The notes below the pieces were generated by a model. It saw nothing but the letters and a program-made list of their open reading frames with translations. It ran no database searches and was not told the DNA's origin. Positions 9,012 to 17,808 of a stretch of DNA of 64,000 nucleotides are shown here, in pieces. Within the stretch, counting starts at the first letter, position 1; each line of letters opens with the position of its first letter. The stretch is from CAZTTH01 sp964615975 (GTDB taxonomy: Bacteria; Verrucomicrobiota; Lentisphaeria; JABSQK01; JAJFLO01), in the NCBI GenBank assembly GCA_964615975.1, contig CAZTTH010000003.1, forward strand, positions 1-64,000. The letters are read 5' to 3'. Made by a program: the position numbers and the translations under genes.

Positions 9012-10014
9012 GACGATCTCCTGAAATGGAAAGAAGTTGATATCCGAAATGCCGGCATAAGTCTTCGGGAAGCCGAGGACCAAAGACAATGACCACTCCG
9101 GCATGCTCACCGGAAACCGATCCGGCGCCACTGATTTTAGCCGCGCCGCCCAGTCTTTCAACTGCTTCAATGAATTTCCGCACCCGGAGCGGGGTCACCC
9201 CGATGGCGGAGAGCAATTGATGGTTTTGCCTGATCATGGTTAGCAATTGTTTTTCATCACGTTCACTCAGGGCCGTTTCGATGGCAGTCGTCACCGCCTC
9301 AAAGTCATCCCAGATGGCACTGTTGTCAAAGTTTTTCTTCACGCTCATGACACATTCACCGGTCGACGCTGCCGGCGTTCCGGTCAACACCAGTTGAAAT
9401 TCGAGTTCAGGAAAGGGTAATGACACACGGAGGCGTTGGTGAAACTTTATAAATCCTCCATACAGACAGACATAGGGATCGACCCCGCTGGTGATGCCAT
9501 GACGCAAACGTTCGCAGTCACAGGCAAGATCATAGAGCTGATCAGGCGTTACTGTTGCCGCCAGATAACCGGCAACTGCCCGCATGAGACTTAACACAAC
9601 ACTGGCGGACGACCCCATGCCGCAACCGATGGGAATATCCGTGGCAATGCGGATATCCATCCCGGCAGCGAACGAAGATTGCTGGTGGACAATGAACAAT
9701 GCCAGGGCATAGGGAATGAGTTCCAGGGGATTATCCAGCACCTCGGTAACCGCAACCTCGCCGGCGGTGAAATGGTCAAATCGTTCATTCAGACGGTGAA
9801 ATAATTGGTGCAGTTCCGGCCAGGAATAGTGTAACTGAACCGACTGATTTCCGGCCTTGAATTCGATCGCCACCGTGCTGGAATCACGCGCTTCGATGGT
9901 CGTCCGGACATAACGATTCACCGCCATGACCAGCGCCGGCCGGCCATACACTACCGCGTGTTCTCCCGTAAGTATGATTTTTCCTGGTGCTTGTGATTGT
10001 GTCATATCATCCAT
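8992..10014 (-). CDS. mvk: Mevalonate kinase
   Basis: A 340-residue GHMP kinase, expected to phosphorylate (R)-mevalonate with ATP in the cytoplasmic mevalonate route to isoprenoids. It has APGKIILTGEHAVVYGRPAL near the N-terminus, the glycine-rich ATP loop PIGCGMGSSASV, a LRHGITSGVDPYVCLYGG segment with the catalytic Asp position typical of mevalonate kinases, and KISGAGSVSGEHAGVVI near the C-terminus. Length fits the family. Starts at 10014 or 10005 are both possible. It is first in a minus-strand run of four coupled or closely spaced genes. Galactokinase is excluded by motif 1. Confidence 0.85.
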   Translation of the reverse strand: MDDMTQSQAPGKIILTGEHAVVYGRPALVMAVNRYVRTTIEARDSSTVAIEFKAGNQSVQLHYSWPELHQLFHRLNERFDHFTAGEVAVTEVLDNPLELIPYALALFIVHQQSSFAAGMDIRIATDIPIGCGMGSSASVVLSLMRAVAGYLAATVTPDQLYDLACDCERLRHGITSGVDPYVCLYGGFIKFHQRLRVSLPFPELEFQLVLTGTPAASTGECVMSVKKNFDNSAIWDDFEAVTTAIETALSERDEKQLLTMIRQNHQLLSAIGVTPLRVRKFIEAVERLGGAAKISGAGSVSGEHAGVVIVFGPRLPEDLCRHFGYQLLSISGDRHGACLI

Positions 10015-10523
10015 ACCTTTGTGAAGGATTCAGATTCTGGTTCCGGACTTTCAGAATTTATCCCAACCTCGCGATGTGACGATGGCGCGAATCAAAAGGA
10101 GCGGTGGTCTGTCATCCTGACTTGCTGCCGGCTCCACGCCAACAAACCTTGACTCCATCCTGACTTTCAACAATGTTTGCCGATATTCGCTACGCGGCCG
10201 CCGCCAATCGGCGAAATTTCAGCCCCGGGATGAGAGCAAGAGGTCACAAGATTTACCATGGTAAAAAAATGATTGGGGTCAGCTTCTACCCTGATTTGAA
10301 CCATGTCAAATGCAAAACCGGTTGGCATGATCATCATCCAATCATATATTCCCACCCTAGCTAATTTTTACAACAATATTTTTCTTATTCATGTTTTACC
10401 GTGATTTTCGTTCAAGATTTGATTAAGCATTTAACTCCGGCTTCTGATATAGAGGCCAATGAAATCGGCATTCGGATCCAACCCTTATGCTAGTAAACAA
10501 AGTCACATACTATTTAATAACTT
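10015..10523. other. Intergenic region between divergent mvk and AIM24 genes
   Basis: This 509-base divergent spacer presumably carries promoters on both sides. A short open frame at 10173-10364 has no family motif and I do not call it. There is a ggggtcag motif at 10275, like those near the transposase remnant, but no element around it. Confidence 0.4.
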
Positions 10524-11183
10524 ATGCACACTGAAATCATCGGTTCGCCCTCCTTTGCCTACATCAATGTCAACCTGGAAACCGGCGAATCCATCATTGC
10601 CGAATCCGGCGCCATGGCGAGCATGGCGGCCGATCTTGATATGGAAGCCTGCACCAACGGTGGATTTTTTCCGGCTTTGATGAAAAAAGTGTTTGGCGGC
10701 GAATCCTTTTTTATCAATGAATTCACGAACTACACGGCTGACACCAAGCGCCTGGTCCTGACCCAAAACGTTCCCGGTGACATCAGAGAAATCCATTTGC
10801 GTGATGAAAGCTTTTGCCTGCAACCGGGAGCGTACATTGCTTCCACTCCGGGATTAAAACTGGGGGTAAAATGGGCAGGGTTGGTCTCCTGGATAGCCCA
10901 GGAAGGGCTCTTCCGATTGGAGGTCAGCGGCACCGGGAAATTATGGTATGGCGCTTTCGGTGGTCTAGTGGAAAAGGAGATTGATGGCGAGTACATCGTC
11001 GATACCAGTCATCTGGTTGCTTATCAACCCCATTTGAAATTGCGCCTGCAATTGGCAAGCGGGGTTTTTTCCAGCCTTTTTGGCGGCGAAGGAATTGTTA
11101 CCCGGATTGAGGGCAAGGGCAGGATCATTCTCCAAACCCGCAGCATCCCTGGCATCCGCGATTGGCTGAACGCCAGAATATAA
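10524..11183 (+). CDS. AIM24 family (TIGR00266) protein, paralogue 1 of 3
   Basis: A 219-residue beta-rich protein of the AIM24/TIGR00266 family. Features shared with its two neighbours are the early Glu-x-Gly/Ala-Met-Ala turn (ESGAMASMAADLDME), GGFFPALMKKVFGGESFFINEF, GPGDI-like VPGDIREIHL, and IDGEYIVDTSHLVAY followed by a C-terminal FGGEGIVTRIEGKGRI. There is no signal peptide or membrane segment, so it is likely cytosolic. The bacterial function is unknown; yeast Aim24 helps organise inner-membrane complexes. First of three tandem genes on the plus strand, 27 bases before the next. Confidence 0.88.
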   Translation: MHTEIIGSPSFAYINVNLETGESIIAESGAMASMAADLDMEACTNGGFFPALMKKVFGGESFFINEFTNYTADTKRLVLTQNVPGDIREIHLRDESFCLQPGAYIASTPGLKLGVKWAGLVSWIAQEGLFRLEVSGTGKLWYGAFGGLVEKEIDGEYIVDTSHLVAYQPHLKLRLQLASGVFSSLFGGEGIVTRIEGKGRIILQTRSIPGIRDWLNARI

Positions 11184-11210
11184 GAAAACTTTATAACTGC
11201 GAATGGTATC

Positions 11211-11891
11211 ATGGATATAGTCATATCACACAGACCAGGCAACGCGGCGGCTAAAATCACTTTCGCCCCTCATGAAGAATGCACCACTGAGGCCGGAGCG
11301 CTGATTGCCATGAGCACCTCGTTATCCGTGGAGACAACGACGCACAAACGCGGCAGCGGGAGTGTGGTGAAGGCGCTTAAAAGGATGTTGGCCGGAGAAT
11401 CTCTTTTTCTCAACCATTACAAGGCCGGTTCAGCCGGCGGCGAACTGTGGTTGGCGCCGACCTTGGCGGGTGATCTGCTGCTCCATCAATTGGACCGGGA
11501 AAATCTGATCGTGCAGGGTTCAGCCTATGTCGCCAGCGAAAGTGGTATCAGCATGGACATGAATTGGCAGGGGTTTAAGTCGTTGCTTTCAGGTGAAAAT
11601 ATCTTCTGGTTGAATCTCTCGGGTTCCGGCCAGGCATTGATCTCATCATTCGGCGCCATCTATCCCATAGAAGTCGATGGCGACTACCTGGTGGATACCG
11701 GCTTTATTGTCGCCTTTGAGGAAACACTGAATTTCTCACTCACGAAAGCGGGAAAAAGCTGGCTGTCATCCTTCCTTGGGGGTGAAGGACTGGTATGCCG
11801 GTTCACCGGCAAAGGCACGGTGTGGTGCCAGTCACATGACGCGAATCTTTTCGGCAAACATCTGGGCCCCAAGCTTAAACCTATCGGCTGA
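11211..11891 (+). CDS. AIM24 family (TIGR00266) protein, paralogue 2 of 3
   Basis: A 226-residue paralogue with the same order of motifs: CTTEAGALIAMS, KRMLAGESLFLNHY, TLAGDLLLHQL, GSAYVASESGISM, VDGDYLVDTGFIVAFE and LGGEGLVCRFTGKGTVW. It has clearly diverged from paralogues 1 and 3, so the triplication is not recent. No strong Shine-Dalgarno sequence is visible before the ATG. It lies between the other two copies and is probably in the same transcript. Function unknown; three related subunits could form a mixed complex. Confidence 0.87.
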   Translation: MDIVISHRPGNAAAKITFAPHEECTTEAGALIAMSTSLSVETTTHKRGSGSVVKALKRMLAGESLFLNHYKAGSAGGELWLAPTLAGDLLLHQLDRENLIVQGSAYVASESGISMDMNWQGFKSLLSGENIFWLNLSGSGQALISSFGAIYPIEVDGDYLVDTGFIVAFEETLNFSLTKAGKSWLSSFLGGEGLVCRFTGKGTVWCQSHDANLFGKHLGPKLKPIG

Positions 11892-11950
11892 CATAAACAA
11901 CAAAATCCCGTTATTAAAAACCTTTAGCAACATCAATATGTGAAAACCTC

Positions 11951-12634
11951 ATGATTCCCAACCGCAGTGATTATCCATATCAGGTCGATTGCAATCCCGA
12001 CTTCAGCTTCCTGACCATACAAATACCGGCCAACAAATCCTTAAAGGTTGAAGCCTCGGCCATGGCCGCCATGGACACGCATCTGAAAATGAAAACCCGC
12101 ATGAAGGGCGGATTAAATCGCCTGCTTACTGGTGAATCATTATTTATCAACGAGTTTACCGCCGAAAATGGACCCGGCGAAATCGCGATTGCGCCGGGAT
12201 CTCCGGGCGACCTGGCCCATGTTTATCTGGAACCCAATGAGGTCATCTTTTTGCAGAATTCGGGTTATGTCGCCTCTGGCATGGACGTTAAGATCGAAAG
12301 CAAATGGCAGGGGTTCATCAAAGGTTTTTTTTCCGGTGAATCTTTATTTCTGATCCGTTGCACCGGTCCCGGTGATCTCTGGTTTTCCACCTTTGGCGCT
12401 CTGTTCGAACTTGAAGTAGCCAAAGAGTATATCATCGACACTGGCCATATCGTCGCCTTTACCGGCGGACTGGATTATGAAGTCAGTCGTTTTGGCGGGT
12501 ACAAATCACTCTTCTTCTCTGGAGAAGGTTTTGTCTGTCGCTTTCATGGTGAGGGAAAAGTGTGGATTCAAACGCGCAAGATTCCAGCCTTCGCTGGCTG
12601 GATCAACTCCTACCGCCGCCGTTCAAATAATTGA
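11951..12634 (+). CDS. AIM24 family (TIGR00266) protein, paralogue 3 of 3
   Basis: A 227-residue member. Its motifs are VEASAMAAMDTHLKMK, LNRLLTGESLFINEF, GSPGDLAHVYL, NSGYVASGMDVKIE, FFSGESLFLIRC, AKEYIIDTGHIVAFTGG and FFSGEGFVCRFHGEGKVWIQTR. It is soluble, with no signal sequence. It sits 59 bases after paralogue 2 and ends 53 bases before the convergent yifB stop. No clear hairpin terminator separates the convergent genes. Confidence 0.87.
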   Translation: MIPNRSDYPYQVDCNPDFSFLTIQIPANKSLKVEASAMAAMDTHLKMKTRMKGGLNRLLTGESLFINEFTAENGPGEIAIAPGSPGDLAHVYLEPNEVIFLQNSGYVASGMDVKIESKWQGFIKGFFSGESLFLIRCTGPGDLWFSTFGALFELEVAKEYIIDTGHIVAFTGGLDYEVSRFGGYKSLFFSGEGFVCRFHGEGKVWIQTRKIPAFAGWINSYRRRSNN

Positions 12635-12687
12635 CAGGATCAATTTACTAACAGGTAAGCTGAACTGACAGGGGATTGGTGCCACAT

Positions 12688-14223
12688 TTACCACAACCGT
12701 CGATCCAATGAGCGATACTGGATGGCTTCACCGATATGAGGTTCGGCAATCGACTCGGCCCCAACTAAATCCGCAATGGTGCGGGCAACGCGCAGGATGC
12801 GGTCGTAGGCCCGGGCGCTGAGGTTTAATTCCGCGATTGCCGCCTTCAACAAACGTTGACCACCGCTGTCGAGCGCGCAAAAGCGCTGCAGTTCCTTTGG
12901 CGTCATAGTGGCATTGTTCCTGATATGACCATTCCGGAAACGCTGCTGTTGCTGATGGCGCGCCTGGATGACGCGTTCTCGAATCCGCGCGGATGATTCT
13001 CCCTGTGGCTGCGTCATCAACTCCTTGTCACTCAGGGCATTGACTTCGATATGCAGATCAATGCGATCAAGCAGCGGGCCGGAAATCCGCGAGCGATAGC
13101 GTTGGATTTGCGGCGGTGAACAGCGGCATTCACGCTGCAGGCTGCCATAATGTCCGCAGGGGCAGGGATTCATCGCGGCGAGCAACTGAAAACGTGCTGG
13201 AAAGGTAACCGACCCGACGGCACGCGAGATGGTGACTTCGCCGCTTTCCAGCGGTTGCCGGAGCACTTCCAATACCGTCCGTTTGAATTCGGGCAATTCA
13301 TCCAGGAATAACACCCCATGGTGAGCGAGACTGACTTCGCCGGGTCTGGGATTGCTTTGCCCACCCAGCAAGCCCGCGTCGCTGATGGTATGGTGGGGCG
13401 AGCGGAATGGGCGTTCAACCACCAATGGGTGTTGATTCTTTAAGATCCCGGCAATACTATGGATCTTCGTTGTTTCCAATGCTTCGTCGAGACTCATCAT
13501 CGGGAGGATGGATGGCAAGCGCTGGGCGATCAACGTTTTACCCGTGCCGGGCGGACCGATCATCAGGACGTTATGACCGCCGGCGGCAGCGACCTCCATG
13601 GCCCGTCGGGCGAAATCCTGTCCCTTGATATCCGCATAATCCAAATCGTGATCATGGGGCTCCCGATAGCAGGCATCAAGATCGATCTGAACCGGAGATA
13701 TTTGCTGTTCGCCGCGGAGAAAATCCACCGCCTGGCGCAGGTGTTCGACCCCAATGACATTTATGCCAGTCACGATCCCGGCTTCCGCCGCGTTGGCAAC
13801 AGGCAGGATCAAAGTATTCATCCCATGGTCCCGGGCATGAATTGCTACCGGCAACCCTCCGGAAATGGGACGAATGGCCCCATCCAAAGCCAGTTCACCG
13901 ATGATGACTTTGCCGTCAAGCTCGGAGCGACTCAATTGATTGATGGCGGCAATCATGCCAATGGCAATCGGCAGATCAAACGCGGCGCCTTCCTTTTTGA
14001 GGTCGGCGGGAGCAAGATTGATGGTGGTATGGCCGAAGGGATGATAAAATCCGCTGGCGCCCAAGGCGGAGCGAACCCGCTCCCGGCTTTCACGCACCGC
14101 GGCATCTGGGAGGCCGACGATCGCCACGGTAGTCTCTTCCCCCAATCCCGTGGCATTGATCTCGATTTCAACTTGGATCGCCTCAATTCCCTGAATCGCT
14201 GCGCTGTAGGTTTTCGCCAACAT
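12688..14223 (-). CDS. comM: YifB/ComM family Mg-chelatase-like AAA+ ATPase
   Basis: A 511-residue protein of the usual ComM length. The N-terminal Lon-like ChlI domain (1-175) is followed by an AAA+ domain with Walker A GPPGTGKT (223-230) and Walker B GVLFLDELPEF. A Cys-rich CPCGHYG...CRCSPPQIQRY segment and the arginine-rich C-terminal Mg_chelatase_C region (LNLSARAYDRILRVARTIADL) complete it. ComM is a branch-migration helicase needed for integration of transformed DNA in several naturally competent bacteria. The pseudopilin gene just upstream on the same strand is consistent with a competence or secretion role, but that link is inference. Confidence 0.93.
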   Translation of the reverse strand: MLAKTYSAAIQGIEAIQVEIEINATGLGEETTVAIVGLPDAAVRESRERVRSALGASGFYHPFGHTTINLAPADLKKEGAAFDLPIAIGMIAAINQLSRSELDGKVIIGELALDGAIRPISGGLPVAIHARDHGMNTLILPVANAAEAGIVTGINVIGVEHLRQAVDFLRGEQQISPVQIDLDACYREPHDHDLDYADIKGQDFARRAMEVAAAGGHNVLMIGPPGTGKTLIAQRLPSILPMMSLDEALETTKIHSIAGILKNQHPLVVERPFRSPHHTISDAGLLGGQSNPRPGEVSLAHHGVLFLDELPEFKRTVLEVLRQPLESGEVTISRAVGSVTFPARFQLLAAMNPCPCGHYGSLQRECRCSPPQIQRYRSRISGPLLDRIDLHIEVNALSDKELMTQPQGESSARIRERVIQARHQQQQRFRNGHIRNNATMTPKELQRFCALDSGGQRLLKAAIAELNLSARAYDRILRVARTIADLVGAESIAEPHIGEAIQYRSLDRRLW

Positions 14224-14254
14224 GCAAGGCTGTCCTCAGTTAAAGCGCCGACAA

Positions 14255-14818
14255 TTACTGGCTCCAATTATTGATATCATCGGAATCCCGGGCATTGATG
14301 GTTTGCGCATCCAGATAATCATCGACGGTTAAATTGCCATCGTCGTCGACACCGGCCTCGCCATGTTTCTGGTCGCGTCCCATCGACCAGAAGTCAAATT
14401 TTTGGGGATTCATCCGGCCCGGATTCTGAAAGTAAAACGGCATGCCATAGGGATCGACATAGCCATAGTTGATGTCGGTGATAAAGCCAAGAATGGTATT
14501 GTCTATGAGATATTTTTTGCCGGTATCCGGAATTCCATCGCCATTGGTATCGACTCCGATGGGAATCCAGCCGATACTATCCCACCACCCCACGTTGGCT
14601 GGCATCGGCGCCAAGGTCGATTGTGATTCCGGATAAAATCCCCAGAAAATACGATATTGTTCGAGGGCAGTTTCCACGGCGGTAATTTGGGAACGGGTAC
14701 GGCTATCCTTCGCCATGCGGCCGGCAACCACGCCACCACCTAATACCAGACCTAACAGAATTACGATCACAACCATGGCGACGATGATTTCAATCATGGT
14801 AAACTTGCGCATCTTCAT
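14255..14818 (-). CDS. Type II secretion GspG-like pseudopilin
   Basis: About 188 residues from the ATG at 14818, which has AGGAG about seven bases upstream; a longer frame to 15052 only adds non-homologous sequence. The N-terminus RKFTMIEIIVAMVVIVILLG is a class III signal and transmembrane helix with the conserved Glu5. The residue before the cleavage point is Lys instead of the usual Gly. The C-terminal domain has the GspG pattern YGYVDPYGMPF, FDFWSMGRDQ and aspartate-rich loops (DTNGDGIPDTG, DDDGNLTVDD) likely to bind Ca2+. No other secretion gene is near, so this is an orphan copy. Confidence 0.85.
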   Translation of the reverse strand: MKMRKFTMIEIIVAMVVIVILLGLVLGGGVVAGRMAKDSRTRSQITAVETALEQYRIFWGFYPESQSTLAPMPANVGWWDSIGWIPIGVDTNGDGIPDTGKKYLIDNTILGFITDINYGYVDPYGMPFYFQNPGRMNPQKFDFWSMGRDQKHGEAGVDDDGNLTVDDYLDAQTINARDSDDINNWSQ

Positions 14819-14927
14819 CTTGCGACTCCTTAAAAAAGTTGATGTGACTAAATGAGAACTGTGATAATATGAATGAGAATTTAAGGAAATGAAACGTCTT
14901 CTCTTAATTCCCCATTTTTTTCCAGCT

Positions 14928-15860
14928 TCAGGCTTGGGAATTCCGTTCCCAGAACACGCCATTCGCATAGCCCTGAATGCGTTTGTCCGCGATTGCCAAT
15001 GCCAATCGTTTTTCCCCCAGACAGGCATAACACGGGTCGATTTCAATCCCAATATAATGACGATTTAATTTCCTTGCCACCACCGCGGTTGACCCCACTC
15101 CGAGAAAGGGATCTAAAATCACATCACCTTCGTTGGAACTCGCGAGAATCAGCTTTGCCAGGAGTTTTTCCGGTTTCTGGGTTGGGTGTTCGGTGTTTTC
15201 CGCCATCGACCAAAATGGCACGGATATATCTGTCCAGAGGTTGGAAGCGTGGGTCAGGCGAAAACTGCCGTGTTCGGTTTGATGCCAGTCCTTGGGATTG
15301 CCTTGCAGGTCGCGATAGGGAGCAATGACGCGTTTTTTCATCTTGACCTGGGTGCTGTTAAAGGTATAACTTCGGGTCGAACAAACACCATACCAGATGT
15401 CCTCGGAATTGTTCTTCCAATTTTTCAGCGCCCCCCGCCCCTTTTCCCGCTCCCAGGTAATCCGATTGATGACCTTCAAGTATTTTTCGCACACGCGTTG
15501 AAGGGCCGCCGAGGAACGCCAGTCACCGCAGATGTAGACCGAAGCCGCCGGTTTCAATACCTTGATTAACGGTTGTATCCAACTCTCCAGCCAGGATTCG
15601 TATTTATCCGTGGGTAACGCATTGAATCGCGATTCATTAAAGGTCTTGGTCAGGTTGTAAGGAGGATCGGCGATCAACAGATCGACACTTTTTTCCGGCA
15701 GCCAGGGGATCACAGAAAACAAATCCTGGCAAATGATGCGATCAAGGATGTTTTCCACATTGGTTTTGCCTGTCAGTTGAAGAAGTCGGGCGCTGAAATG
15801 CGCCTGCTCTTCCGAGGTCAGGATCATGGTTTTATTGCGAACAGCTTTGGATTTTACCAT
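14928..15860 (-). CDS. Orphan beta-class DNA methyltransferase (N6-adenine or N4-cytosine)
   Basis: A 310-residue methylase with catalytic motif IV DPPYNL (65-70) placed before the SAM motif I DPFLGVGST (250-258), preceded by HPTQKPEKL. This is the beta-type order shared by CcrM, RsrI and DpnA-like enzymes. DPPY favours N6-adenine over N4-cytosine. The target recognition region lies between the motifs (about 110-215). No endonuclease gene is next to it, so a solitary regulatory or epigenetic methylase is likely. Recognition sequence cannot be read from the protein. Start may be 15860 or the later Met at 15827; neither has a clear Shine-Dalgarno sequence. Confidence 0.88.
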   Translation of the reverse strand: MVKSKAVRNKTMILTSEEQAHFSARLLQLTGKTNVENILDRIICQDLFSVIPWLPEKSVDLLIADPPYNLTKTFNESRFNALPTDKYESWLESWIQPLIKVLKPAASVYICGDWRSSAALQRVCEKYLKVINRITWEREKGRGALKNWKNNSEDIWYGVCSTRSYTFNSTQVKMKKRVIAPYRDLQGNPKDWHQTEHGSFRLTHASNLWTDISVPFWSMAENTEHPTQKPEKLLAKLILASSNEGDVILDPFLGVGSTAVVARKLNRHYIGIEIDPCYACLGEKRLALAIADKRIQGYANGVFWERNSQA

Positions 15861-15993
15861 GAATGAATTGCTTATAAAATTGTCAGTACTCGGTCAGGAT
15901 TGAAAATACTGTATTAACTATTGTCGCCAGGAGATAATAAGGTGGTTTACTCTCATCCTTGCAGGATGGCGATACAGCGATGAGTCCATGGTG

Positions 15994-16899
15994 TTATCTC
16001 TGCTTTTCAGGTGAATCCAAATATCGTTGGACGATACCATGGTAGGCATCGATGCGACGATCGCGCAGAAATGGCCAGTTGCGCCGGACATCTTCCTGAC
16101 GTGACAAATCCACTTCCGCTATTATAACTTCTTCACCCGCCGATGCTTCGGCAATTACAATGCCATAAGGATCGGATATAAAACTCCGGCCCCAGAACTC
16201 GATACCGGCGCTTCCCGCCAGCGGTTGTTCGTGGCCCACCCGATTGACCGCGGCAATATAAACGCCATTGGCAATCGCATGGCTGCGCTGAATCGTGCGC
16301 CAGGCATCATGCTGCGCGGTTCCCTGCGCTTCCTTTTCATGTGGATGCCAGCCGATCGCGGTCGGATAAAAAATGACATTGGCTCCCTGCAATGTGGTGA
16401 GTCGCGCCGCTTCTGGGTACCACTGATCCCAGCAAATCAATGTCCCGATTGGGCCCATCGAGGTGGCAAATGTCTTGAATCCCAAATCACCGGGCGTGAA
16501 ATAATATTTCTCGTAATATGCTGGATCATCGGGAATGTGCATTTTGCGGTAAATCCCCGCGAGTTCACCGAATTCGTTTATGATTGCCACGGTATTATGA
16601 TAAAGTCCGGCGGCGCGTCGTTCAAAGAGCGATCCAATAACGATGATTTTGCGGTCTTTGGCGACTTTTCCCAACGCTACGGTAGAAGGACCGGGTATCG
16701 CTTCCGCGAATTCAAACAATTCCGGCGCTTCACGCTGGCAGAAATACTGGGAGCGGAATAATTCCGGCAGACAAACGATTTTTGCGCCTTCCCGCGCAGC
16801 CTGTTCAACCCAATAACAAGCGCGTTCGAGATTGGCTGCCGGGTCGGAAACCATTTGCATTTGCGCCAATCCGATGGTGAATTTTGTGGTATTTGACAT
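15994..16899 (-). CDS. aguB: Carbon-nitrogen hydrolase, N-carbamoylputrescine amidase-like
   Basis: A 301-residue nitrilase-superfamily enzyme with the catalytic triad Glu46 (CLPELF), Lys119 (YRKMHIPDD) and Cys156 (LICWDQWYPE). The IPDDPAYYEKYYFTPGD and GRSFISDPYG segments are close to plant and bacterial AguB, which hydrolyses N-carbamoylputrescine to putrescine, CO2 and ammonia. The usual partner, agmatine deiminase (aguA), is not in this window, so the exact substrate is unproven. The length is standard. The gene is monocistronic or the last gene of a distant operon. Confidence 0.85.
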   Translation of the reverse strand: MSNTTKFTIGLAQMQMVSDPAANLERACYWVEQAAREGAKIVCLPELFRSQYFCQREAPELFEFAEAIPGPSTVALGKVAKDRKIIVIGSLFERRAAGLYHNTVAIINEFGELAGIYRKMHIPDDPAYYEKYYFTPGDLGFKTFATSMGPIGTLICWDQWYPEAARLTTLQGANVIFYPTAIGWHPHEKEAQGTAQHDAWRTIQRSHAIANGVYIAAVNRVGHEQPLAGSAGIEFWGRSFISDPYGIVIAEASAGEEVIIAEVDLSRQEDVRRNWPFLRDRRIDAYHGIVQRYLDSPEKQR

Positions 16900-17079
16900 A
16901 GAACCAAGAAAATGTCATGCGGAAAATCGATATACAAATCAATTAAATTTATTTACTGATTCAATGACGTGATCGTATTTAAAAAATTGGCGGATGTAAA
17001 TTCAAATCAATACCAATTTACTGATCTTCCAAACCTTGAAGATCATACCGGATTCGATACCTGAACAAAGGAATTCAAG

Positions 17080-17808
17080 TCAGATCAATACCTGTTCGAT
17101 CGGCAGACAGTGAGCAATGAGTCGATCCCGGTCCCAGGTGCGAATTTCCGCAATGGGATGACTTGCCGAAACAGAAAACCTCCCGCTCTGCAGGCGGCGC
17201 AGGGATTGCAGATGGGCGCCACAACCAAGCACGGCGCCGATATCCGCGCACAATGTGCGCACATAGGTGCCCTTGGAGCACTTCACGGTAAAAGCGATTA
17301 TTGGCAAATCGATCTGATCCACTAACAGATTAAATATCCGGATGGGAACGGGATCGCGTTCGACAACAATCCCTTTCCGTGCCAATTTGTAGAGTGGCTG
17401 TCCCTCCACCTTTTTGGCGGACACCATGGGCGGAATTTGCATCAGCTTTCCGGTAAAACGAGCAAAAGCTTCGAGAATCCGTGGTTGATTAATCTTGTCA
17501 TAATCCTTCTGGCTGATGATTGCGCCTGAGGCGTCCTGAGTAGCAGTTTCAATTCCCAAACGCATTTCGCCGGAATAGGTTTTATCATCAGCGTGAAGGG
17601 ATTCCGAAAGTTTGGTGGCTTTGCCGATCAATATGACCAGCAAACCGGTTGCGTCCGGATCAAGCGTGCCGCAATGACCGACTTTGCCGACAGCGAATCC
17701 ACGAATAAAGTTGACCACATCATGACTCGTCCACCCGGAAGGCTTGTCAACAAGTAGTATGCCCCCGGCAAAACCGGAAGCGGGATCAGCGGAGGACTTT
17801 CTGGGCAT
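17080..17808 (-). CDS. truB: tRNA pseudouridine(55) synthase TruB
   Basis: About 242 residues from the ATG at 17808, which overlaps the 3' end of nrnA by 23 bases; an upstream TTG (17844) is less likely. GGILLVDKPSGWTSHDVV and GHCGTLDPDATGLL hold the catalytic Asp, and KVEGQPLYKLARKG follows. It isomerises U55 in the T loop of tRNAs. It ends the conserved rbfA-nrnA-truB run often found next to infB. A short PUA-like C-terminal tail is present at most. Confidence 0.93.
   Translation of the reverse strand: MPRKSSADPASGFAGGILLVDKPSGWTSHDVVNFIRGFAVGKVGHCGTLDPDATGLLVILIGKATKLSESLHADDKTYSGEMRLGIETATQDASGAIISQKDYDKINQPRILEAFARFTGKLMQIPPMVSAKKVEGQPLYKLARKGIVVERDPVPIRIFNLLVDQIDLPIIAFTVKCSKGTYVRTLCADIGAVLGCGAHLQSLRRLQSGRFSVSASHPIAEIRTWDRDRLIAHCLPIEQVLI

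Noticed and set aside
10173..10364. Small protein gene in the mvk-AIM24 spacer
   Set aside because: 63 codons, no family motif, no ribosome site, and composition typical of non-coding DNA.
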